A DNA stretch of 64,000 nucleotides from Arachis hypogaea (Eukaryota > Streptophyta > Magnoliopsida > Fabales > Fabaceae), in NCBI RefSeq assembly GCF_003086295.3, contig NC_092053.1:113229506-113293505 (forward strand), given 5' to 3'. Numbering within the stretch: position 1 is the stretch's first letter; each line of letters begins with the position of its first letter. Of the stretch, positions 55,435 through 64,000 are shown piece by piece. The notes below the pieces were generated by a model that was not told the DNA's origin, made no database searches, and was given only the letters and a program-made list of their open reading frames with translations. The translations under genes and the position numbers were made by a program.

Positions 55435-58400
55435 CTACAAGGAGCAATCACCATCATGTTCAACTTCGGAAGCTGCTTCATCCTCCTCTTGCATGCAATC
55501 AATACCAAAAGCACCATGTCCATGGCCAAAGGCTTTGACATGATCCTTCAGGGACCTCTTATGCTTGAAATCAGACCCACACAAACAATACCAGATCTTG
55601 CCGCAGTTCTTCTCATGCGTCCGCCAATCGCCTTTCACGGCAAACGGCTTGCCACATTTCCGGCAAGCGTAGGGTTTTACACCGTGCTTTCGCTTGTAAT
55701 GCGTTTGGAGGGTTCTGAAGTCCTTGAGAGGCCTCGCTCTTGGGTGGTCTATGTTGTGCTTGCAACCTGGCGCACAACAGAAGCATGGAAGCCTTAGCAT
55801 TGCTGTTGGTTGTGTTCCTTTTAGAGAATCTGGTCCCTTTCTGTATTGAGATCCATGTCCCCACATATGCATCTATAAAGCAATCACAGAATTGAGAAAT
55901 AATCTATATATCATGTTTAGTTTAAGGTGGAAACTGAGGAGCAATCGACTTCACGTGAAGTTAATAGTTGAGAGCCGTTAACTATCAACTTCACGTGAAG
56001 TCTACTACACCTGAGTTTCTAATTGGGAGTTTAAACGATGAAAACATAAACGTTCATGTTGTTTCTTGTTAGATACACATTAAAATAACAATGATGTTTG
56101 GGAAACAATAAAACTTGTTTTGTTACATTATCAATTCATTTTGATAATATGTTTAATCAAAATGATCCAGTAGTTTAAGGATAGATAACAAAAAATTTTA
56201 GTCGAAGAAGAACGGGGAGAAAAAGAAAAAACATAAAAAAGACTTTGATTAAATTTAATTATAAAAATAATTTATTTATTTAATATTTATTAATTATTAT
56301 TAAAATAATTATATTATTTTAAATGTAATAAATATATAACTATAAATATTATGAATATGTTATGAGTTATTGTGTATCTAGTATTACTGTTTTGTTTTAA
56401 TGTATTTCAATACTATTAAATATTTCTGCATATGGTGTTTATACATTTATTTCTAAGATAGTAATCAAACTGAGCCTTGATGTACAATAATACTATATCA
56501 ATAACATTAACAACTACCGACATCTATTGAAAAGGACAACTACTATTGATTAATGTGTGAGATATCTATACTTACATGAGATATATATAATCACTGTCAA
56601 CTAAATGTACGAGCAGAAAACTAGAACTTGAATGTTATATTGAGAACTACACAAAAAAGTGAAAAATAAGAAAATAAGTATAATATAAAATATGCACTTT
56701 TTGTTGATACAAAATATGAAATATGAAACTATATATAGATACTGAGGAAACAAACTTTTATAGTCTATACCGACATAGAAAAACTTTTATAATCAGGCTC
56801 AGTCATGAAACTTAATTTAAGGCATTAACTCACTAAGTTGCTCTAATAGGAAGCAGCATAACTATGGATTATGTGAAAGTTGAAACTCGCCCCCCTACAC
56901 CTTCAAATGGAAAGATTCCGAAAGGAGTAACTAAGAGGGGATAAAAGTTAAATACGAGACATGCATTGAGCTCAAGTAAAATATGAAATATATATTATTA
57001 AACTCTAAACTCAGTTGCAATATATTATAGATATGTTTTAGTATTCTTTTTATTAAAGTACCTAACTATTTTATTTCACTGGAGTTAAGAAAATCTTAAG
57101 TGATAATGATAAGAAAAAGGTTGAGGGACCAGCAATTTTTATGACTATCAATTTAGCTAGCATACATGTTTTATTAGTGTATTTGAGTTTTTTTTTTTTT
57201 TTTTTTAACATTAGCTTATAAGAATATGCTAATGATTAAGTGCTAGCTAGCTATATATATATTGAGCATATAGCATTGGCGAATGATAAAAAACAACGAA
57301 AACAAATCGAATGAAAGAATAGTTTATTGTTAAGTAAAATGGGAAAATCATGGTTTGAGTGATAATAAAACAAAAAAGCAACAAATTAACTACCTAACAC
57401 AAAGTCATACATTAATTATTTCATCTTTCAAACTGCCCTTGAAATGAATAACAAAGTACAATACTATAAAATATTAACAAGAACAAGCAAGGCTATTTGA
57501 ATTTTGAAAGGTTTAAATAATAACATGATTTATCAGTCAAACAATAATCATAATATTTAATTTATAGTCCTTTCCACAATAGGGTGGTAAGTTCGTACAA
57601 TCTGTACAAATAAGTAGTTCAGATATCCAAATCCAAGTTTTTTTTTCTATTTTTTTCTTGATTGTACTTATTTTTAATTCACATTATGTCATCATGGGGA
57701 AGTGGGACTGACGACTAATTTTTTCTCTCTTTTTTTTTGGGGGGGGGGGGGGGGGGTTAAAATGGACCGATCCGTAATTCTTGACAGATAGATGTTAGGT
57801 TCCATTAAATTTACAAAATTGCATTTTAGCAACAACTGGAGTAGTCTGCCATTTTAATTTCTTCACGAGTACTGTTATTAATTATGACTTAGTTTTTATT
57901 AGTGTTGTGCAGAACACACAATATTCTAGTTTGACATAAGATGGAAAAATTTCATCAGAAGTTTGAATTGATTTCTTAAACCAAAAGCAAAAAGAAAAAC
58001 TTATCAATATACATATATAGTAGTCTTACTACCATATTAGTTATGACATATGCAAAAGGAATATGCATGTATGACTCCAAAAATGATCAAACACCGGCCG
58101 AAAAAGAGAATAAGGTAAACCAATTAACAAAATATTAATTAATTAAGAATACATTAAAGTAAATTATAGAAAACTAAATTTATGGCTAATAATGCGATGA
58201 AAAATGCCTTTTAAAATAAAAAAAAAGTTTAAATATATTTAATACTAACCAAGTGACTATTATGTATTTTAAAAAATGCCATTTATATTCTAAATTTAAT
58301 AAAGTGATTATAATTATTTTAGTTTTTTCACTGTATTTTTTGACTTCTTACGTTAAGAATTAATCTATTGCGAATTAAGATTTTATTTAAATATTTGTCT

Positions 58401-59375
58401 CTGAACACTTGATTGTTACATGTACAAAACAAAATTTAAATTTTCAACACTTATTTAGACGGACGAGTGAACTAATCACTCAACCGAACCAACCCAGACC
58501 AAGATGATTAATGAAGTGTTTATATGATGCCCAAATTTACAGTGACGAAAAAGACTCAAAAATTCTATTTCACTGGATGTATTATTGACAAAAAATTTAT
58601 GAGCCCTTAATTATTTAATGGAGGGACTAAGGACTTAATAAACTGTCACCTGAAGATTATTGTATCGGTTGAAAGTCTTGGAGCAGACTGGGCATGAGAA
58701 CTGAGTAGGACCAATGAGAATCTGAGAAGCTGTGGGAATCCAATACTGAAACTGTGTCTTGTTATTGTTAAATCTCTCTAACAACGAAGGGTGATGCTCA
58801 GAAACCACGCTCATCACTTCATCTTTTTCTCCCACAATTTCTTCTGAGTTTGATGAGATCTTCTTCTTCTTTTGCCGATCATCAATACCGGAAGTATTAT
58901 CAGACACGCTATTAGGAAGCCCTATTCGTAGCGCTACGGCAACACCTTCGTTATCATCATAATCATCATCAGCCAAAAGATTCTCTTGATCTTTTTTGTT
59001 GTTGTCTTTTCTCTTCTTGTCCACCACTACTTCTTGATCACTGCTATTGTTGTTGCTATGGTTTTTGAGGCTTATAGTGTTTATGAAAGGAAGGGCTTCT
59101 ATGAGAGGAGGGGAAGAAGGAGGAGGAGGCAGTGCTGCCACGGAAGAAGAAGATGATGAAGAGGGTGGTTCCAATTGGACGGAGAATAATCTGGTGTTTG
59201 AGAAATAGAGAGGATACGATGGTGATGAGAAGAGGGAACTATTAATGGAATTTTGATTAGAAATGAAAGAAGAAGAAGAGGAGGAGGAGGAAGAAGGGAA
59301 GTAATGAGGGTGGAGGGGCATGAAGTTGAACCTTCCTGATGAAGCGTATAGATTGGAATAATGTGGGTCTGTCAT
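55435..59375 (-). CDS. WIP-family C2H2 zinc-finger transcription factor (WIP2/4/5-like)
   Basis: Two exons: 59375-58650 (242 codons) and 55872-55435 (145 codons with TAG at 55437), joined at CAG|GT...AG|ATG. The donor is at 58649 and the acceptor at 55873, in phase 0; protein about 387 residues. WIP proteins are plant nuclear DNA-binding regulators; relatives act in transmitting tract, root, seed-coat and sex-organ development. The N-terminal half is disordered: Ser runs (SSSSSSSSS), Pro/Ser, Asn and an acidic patch, with the subfamily boxes [10 protein letters not shown] and VALRIGLPN. The WIP domain has YWIP, then finger 1 [15 protein letters not shown]|..HMWGH, split by the intron. Finger 2 starts CCAPGC and ends HYKRKH, finger 3 is [15 protein letters not shown] (C2HC) and finger 4 is [18 protein letters not shown]. 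All zinc ligands are present and the frame is intact, so it is probably functional. MTDP at the start and the ends of the boxes favour the WIP2/4/5 clade. Confidence 0.93.
55947..56002. repeat. MITE remnant: inverted repeat of two ACTTCACGTGAAGT palindromes
   Basis: Left arm GACTTCACGTGAAGTTAATA and right arm (complement) GACTTCACGTGAAGTTGATA match over 23 bases with one mismatch, separated by about 10 bases. Each arm contains the G-box CACGTG. It looks like the termini of a MITE common in peanut with the middle lost. It lies 75 bases upstream (transcript sense) of the splice acceptor. Confidence 0.7.
57739..57756. repeat. G18 homopolymer following T9
   Basis: 18 G in a row on the plus strand (C18 in the transcript), preceded by nine T. 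Confidence 0.9.
58340..58505 (-). mobile_element. SINE copy in WIP intron
   Basis: The minus strand reads GGTTCGGTTGAGTGATTAGT, then TTCACTCGTCCGTCTAAATA, and later GCAATAGATTAATTCTTAAC. This matches the tRNA-derived legume SINE layout (A-box-like head, GCGACGGATTAGTCCTT-like tail) as I remember it. It has many substitutions, so it is old. A second truncated copy is at 62640-62757. Confidence 0.55.
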
Positions 59376-59412
59376 TGTGAATGTTTAGATATGCTTTCAT
59401 CCTTAGGTTGTT

Positions 59413-59426
59413 TCTATATATATATG
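59413..59426 (-). promoter_or_regulatory. Candidate TATA box of the WIP gene
   Basis: Minus strand CATATATATATAGA, 38-51 bases before the ATG. That would give a very short 5' UTR, so the true start may be elsewhere. Confidence 0.35.
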
Positions 59427-60654
59427 AGTTTATTTTTTGTGCATTGAGAACCTTATTATATTATAAAAAATAGTTATTTTTATTAATATAACATTATGTA
59501 ATTGAATGTAAGTATAAAATAATTTTATATTAAAATTTTATATATATAAAATAAAGTTGAGCCATATGAATTTAGACGTTAGTTTTTAGATTTTATGTGA
59601 AATTTTTTAAGTTTTGATTGTGCAATGTTTTGCCTGCTCATTTTTATTCTTTTTTCTAACAAAATTGATATAAGATCAAATATATAAATTAAACATTCTC
59701 GATAATTTTTTTAAGAATTATACTATATATAAAAAAATGAATTATTAAAAAATATACAAAATATATTAAAAATAAATTATATAACATATATTTATAAATA
59801 AATAAATAAATAATAATTAATTCGGTGGTTATTTTTTGTGTATATATAATATTTTTTATTTTTAATTATTGAATTATTTTATATTATTTTAATAGTAAAA
59901 CCTACCATGTTTAAGAAAGTTTGGAATATAGGTATATAAATGAACTATCAAGCGGACATTTCGTTGAGTTGTTGTGTTTGTGTGTTGGACACATTTTAGA
60001 TACGACCTGATGTGTCTAACTGTGTCTTAATAAAAAATAAAAAATTCTTTTCCGGACACACTTAAACACACCTAAATATCATCACGTGTCAGCGTGTTCA
60101 GTCTTATTCTTAACATATATTCTTGAAATAAATTTAGATATAGTATATATTATTATTTATTAAAACAAACAATATTTTAAATATTTGATATAATTAAAAT
60201 AAGACATTAAAAGTAATTAAAAAAATTAATTTATATTTTAATATCAATAAAATATCAAAATATCATTACGGTTTATCTAAAAAAATACTTTATATTTTAT
60301 ATATATGTGTGTTTCTGTGTCTTAGAAGATTTTAAAATTCGCGTGTTGACGTATCGCATATCGTGTTGTATCACGTGTCCGTATCAGTGTCAGTACATCA
60401 TAATAATCGAATAATTCATACTCACTTACATTTTAAAATTATATTATACATCAAAATAAAATGGCACGATAAAACAGAAAAGCACTTCCAAATTTTATAA
60501 AAATTCACGTAATTGATCTATATGTTCAATTTCATAAGTCATTTATTGATTGAAACGACAAAATTCAAAATATATAAAAAATTATTTTGTGGTGTAAGTT
60601 TGAATGATTTACAACTAATTAAGTAACAACAAATCTCTAGATTATATATATATA
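59427..60654. other. AT-rich upstream region of the WIP gene
   Basis: No gene. 59950-60420 contains two GTGT-rich ends facing each other (GTGTTGGACACA.. at 59981 and ATCACGTGTCCGTATCAGTG at 60370). They look like the ends of an old dispersed DNA repeat, but I could not define termini. Confidence 0.4.
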
Positions 60655-60861
60655 TATAATTTTACAACTAAAATGTATTATATATCACTTTTTCATTGTA
60701 ATTGAAATTAAATTTTTTTCTCCAAAATTAAAGAGTTCTATCATTCTTCCTATTAATTTTATAACTAAAATGTACCACATGTCACTCCCTCATTACAATT
60801 AAAATCAAATCTTTTCCTCCAAAATTAAAAAATTATTCTCTCATCCCTACTAATTTTACAA

Positions 60862-60902
<41 letters not shown>

Positions 60903-61660
60903 ACAACCAAAATGTGTCACATGTCATTCTTTCATTGTAATTGAAATCAAAGTTTTCCCTCCAAAATTAAAGAGTTCTCCCCTTTTTCCTCTCTCTTTAT
61001 CTATTCCTCTCATTCCTTCAACCACTCTATCTCTTTTATATATCATTATCAATAAATAATTATAAATTTGACAATCAAAATATGCAACATGACATTCTTT
61101 AATTATATTAAAATTAAAATTAAAATATTTAAATTAAAATTAAAATATAGCTATATTATTTATTATATTATATTATGTATTATTATCTAATTTAATAATA
61201 AAATGTGTCACATGACACTCTTATTAAATTTGAGAGAAAAATATTTTTCTTACTCCCTTCCTAAATTCTCTCATCTACCTCTCTTCTTTTTTTTTTATTT
61301 CTCTTTACCCTTCTCACTCTATATATAATTTTAATATATTTATATATTATTATCTAATTTAATAACCAAATGTGTCACATGACATTCTCTTATTTAAATT
61401 GATAAAAAATATTTCCTTCTAAAATTAATAAACTCCCTTCTTAAATTTTCTCATCTATCTCTCTCCCTTTCTCTATTTCTCTCTACTCTTTCCGTTCTAT
61501 ATATAATTTATAATTTATATTTTATATTAATAATTTGACAAATCAAAATGTGTCATCATATATTTTTTTATTATAATTAAAATAAAATATTTTCTTTTAA
61601 AATTAACAAAACTCTCTCTCAGTCTTCATTTTTATCTTTCTCTCTCTTTTTTCTCATTTT
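60655..61660. repeat. Seven-copy degenerate tandem repeat, ~110-190 bp units
   Basis: The block ATTTTACAACYAAAATGTG, TCACATGTCATTCTTTCATT, GTAATTGAAATCAAA, CCAAAATTAAAGAGTTCTC and a CTCTCT-rich end recurs at about 60658, 60756, 60897, 61062, 61190, 61355 and 61530. Copies drift progressively to the right. An (AT)n run (60865-60897) separates two of them. Confidence 0.75.
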
Positions 61661-62635
61661 TTATTTTTTCTATCTTTTGTTCTAGAAATATAAAATTTAA
61701 TAAAATAATATAATTCAAATAAAAAATATTATTATTATATACATATTTATTTAGTTTTTTTATTTAGTTTTAAATTTTTACTGTTTATCTTTCTAATCTA
61801 TATTTTTATTTTTTTTCTTTTAAATATATATTAAATATAATTTAGAGAGAATACTAATGTTATGATTAAAAGTTAAAATCAATATTCAATTGTTTAAAAA
61901 AATTAATTTTGAGTTAATTTTATAACTATCAATATAATTTTTTTCATACTAATATCTAATTATATTTTTATATACATAGAGAAAAAAATATATTATTTTT
62001 AAATAGCAATCATAAAAATTAATTTTTTATATCTGTACAACAGACTTAACACCTAATTAAAGTATACAAATTAAATCGTTTCAAATTTTAGATAATGAAT
62101 ATTAAAATTAATTATTAGTAATAAGTCAAACTCTTTCACATTAAAATAATAACTAAAAATTTTATTATTTAATTTTTTTATCTATGGATATCCTGGTCTT
62201 TTTAGTCAACGGAGACTTTTGTCCTCTACGATCTTTTTGTAAATATAGTTTGATTTTATAAATCTTTTGTACTATAATTTATAACATCAGGACAAAATCG
62301 ACATAATTTTAAAAAATTTATATTCTCGTAATACGGATAAAAATACTAGTATAATTCTAACTATTTGCATTGTATATTCATTCCATTTCTTTCCGTTTCT
62401 TATATAATTTATTTCTAACTCTAATAGTTTATTAATTAGTTTGTTTTACAATTATATTACTTTTAGTTACTATTAATTACGATATCTTTAAAAATAAACT
62501 AGGATCACCACAGGATACCAGTATAAGTTTAAGGTAATATTATATCATTGAATAACTTTTTTTAAGAGTAACTTTTTGAAAAATTCCATCATTGAATTTG
62601 AAGCTTTATATATACGTAAATTATGTTCCTATTTT
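61661..62635. other. AT-rich intergenic DNA
   Basis: No open frame, RNA gene or sharp repeat identified. Confidence 0.4.
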
Positions 62636-62757
62636 TTGTTGTTCACAGTATCTCCTAGTCCAATAGGATAAGGACTAATTCGTCGCAAATTGAAATTTCA
62701 TTTAAGTCCTGATACTTGCTTAAGCTGATGAGTGAACTAACTACTCGACCAACCAAA
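62636..62757 (-). mobile_element. Truncated SINE copy
   Basis: Minus strand: GGTTGGTCGAGTAGTTAGTT, CACTCATCAGCTTAAGCAAG, then TTGCGACGAATTAGTCCTTA and GGACTAGGAGATACTGTG. This is the tail of the legume SINE type (...GGGGATACCGTG). The middle part including the expected B box is shortened. Confidence 0.6.
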
Positions 62758-63044
62758 TTAATTATATAAATCATGTCTATAAAATTTTACATTAACAAAA
62801 GATTATTTGATATAACTTTTTTTATTTGATCAAAATTGACCGGTGATATAAAAGTTTAAAACATAGACAAATAAATTAGCGAAACAAAGGCAATTAAAGT
62901 ACTAAAGAAATTACCCTCTCCAAGAAAGAAGTAAATAAATTAGCGGAACAAAGGCAATCCAATGTTGGAGTCATTGAAGCATTGCTGGTTGTCTCCCAAG
63001 AGATAGAGATCGCAACCACAGTCACATACATATGCAAAAGATGG

Positions 63045-63440
63045 GGATAGAAGTTAGGTAGCTTTTGGTGGAGAGACAGAGACGGAAAGACTGAGACTAA
63101 GAGATAGAGATTAAGAAACAGGGATTGAAATAAATCTCAGTATTCTGTTTGGTACAAAATGGGAGACAGGAATTGAAACAAGAATGAAATTCTAATTTAA
63201 TTTACAGTAAGAGTAAAATTGGAATTAGTTAATTGAAATGAAAGTATTTTAGGTATAAAATGTTATTAAAGTTTCAGTCTCCATCTCTAAAAATTTCAGT
63301 CCCATATGTCCTTACTTTTTGGAAGTACTAAATACTGAAATTTAGAGACAGAAACAAAAATTTTAGTATCAATCTCTAAACTAATAAACACGATACTGAA
63401 TTTCAATCTTTCCGTCTCTCAAAATAAATACTACCTCAGA
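63045..63440. mobile_element. MITE-like element with GAGAGACGGAAAG inverted termini
   Basis: Left end GTAGCTTTTGGTGGAGAGAC plus AGAGACGGAAAGACTGA. The complement of the right end reads GTAGTATTTATTTTGAGAGA followed by CGGAAAGATTGA. The inside contains further CTGAAATTTAGAGACAGAAA / TTTCAGTCTCCATCTCTAAA facing repeats. About 390 bp, non-coding. Target duplication not resolved. Confidence 0.5.
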
Positions 63441-64000
63441 GAACATTATTGTGTTGCATCCATCTTTTGCGTCACCCACCTATAAATGTTCACATTCAAG
63501 ACGAAATAAAATACATAACAAATTATGTATTTAAAATTTTATTAATTATTTTTAAAATTTAAATAATATACATAAAATCGTAAGTTTAAATATTATTATA
63601 ACTGAGACGAAATATAACCCAAAAAACGAAAATAAAATCTTTAATTCGTAACTTGTGTTTTTAAAGTATTCATTAATATTTTTATTTTATATTATTTTTT
63701 ATTGGTTTTTTTTTTCACTTGCTTCAATAAACGAGCAGTAGATCTATGAAACTTGGCTGCATATACAGCATTTGCGTGGGTGAGCGTGTTTAGTGTTTCT
63801 TACATTTAGCACACATACTCATACATACTGATAGATAGATAGATAGATATTGCTGTTAATTTTTACCATTCTCTCTTTCTGCCTTTTCTGTCCGATTAGT
63901 CAACAAAATATCAAATGCACACTGTTGGTTTTGGAGTTGGGAGTTTAGATTTATTTTTATAATTTCCATTCCATTTCCCTAGTTATTTTTTATTACTACA
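63441..64000. other. AT-rich intergenic DNA with (GATA)n
   Basis: No gene. A (GATA)n microsatellite lies at about 63828-63850. Confidence 0.5.

Larger units (their letters stand above)
55873..58649 (-). other. Intron of the WIP gene
   Basis: 2.8 kb, GT-AG, AT-rich. It holds a short palindromic MITE remnant (55947-56002), a T run (57188-57206), a G18 tract (57739-57756) and a SINE copy (58340-58505). One intron at this place inside finger 1 is the usual WIP gene structure. Confidence 0.85.

Noticed and set aside
55456..55864. 113-residue plus-strand and 83-residue minus-strand frames
   Set aside because: Shadows of WIP exon 2 in other frames.
1..64000. tRNA, rRNA or microRNA genes
   Set aside because: No cloverleaf or rRNA-like segment recognised by eye; the only tRNA-like pieces are the SINE copies. 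A tRNAscan/Infernal run would decide.

Overview
The window is plant nuclear DNA, very probably from a peanut relative (Arachis, legume family). Evidence: AT-rich sequence, one intron-containing plant transcription factor gene, and a dense nest of LTR retrotransposons. One LTR family (start TGATGAGCGG) is of the very abundant Athila-lineage type known from Arachis; I recognise it as FIDEL-like but could not search. No database was used, so family names are provisional.

Layout. 1-4211: LTR-type debris, including a D-family LTR end on the minus strand and chromovirus-like LTR sequence with tandem repeats. 4212-8600: 5' part of a non-autonomous D-family element (LTR, tRNA-Asp-type primer binding site, decayed 560-codon reading frame). 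8600-13410: a patchwork with a captured subtilase exon, a non-autonomous hAT transposon with perfect 8-bp target duplication, and a 17-unit subterminal-type repeat array. 13410-14767 and 43447-45035: 3' part and 3' LTR of a D-family element. Element A (14768-43443, minus strand, TSD GGTTG) is inserted at that element's polypurine tract/LTR junction. Element A is itself broken twice: element B (16571-24098, plus strand) sits in its 3' LTR, and element C (30705-43038, plus strand, FIDEL/Athila-like, TSD GTACG) sits in its 5' LTR. 45036-54700: a decayed chromovirus integrase/chromodomain split by a Ty1-copia element F (45864-54432, minus strand, SIRE-like). 55435-59375 (minus): the only evident functional host gene, a WIP-family C2H2 zinc-finger transcription factor with a 2.8-kb intron. 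59400-64000: AT-rich upstream intergenic DNA with a seven-copy degenerate tandem repeat, a SINE copy, a MITE-like element and microsatellites.

How the parts relate. C carries gag, protease, reverse transcriptase, RNase H, integrase and an Athila-type extra ORF, all in frame but with scattered stop codons. A keeps gag and protease joined directly to the integrase C-terminal tail. B and D keep only a gag-tail-like/acidic reading frame with an unrecognised but conserved C-terminal domain. Despite this, A, B, C and D share cis-signals: a tRNA-Asp-type primer site, a hairpin with loop AGRCAA after the main ORF, and a second hairpin just before the polypurine tract. Both hairpins show compensatory stem changes, suggesting RNA structures kept so that non-autonomous elements can use the machinery of autonomous ones. 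The families also carry clusters of perfect 14-19 bp palindromes, a different palindrome in each, located in the LTR upstream of the TATA-like site and again inside the elements. These palindromes and the two hairpins are the most promising undescribed features in the window.
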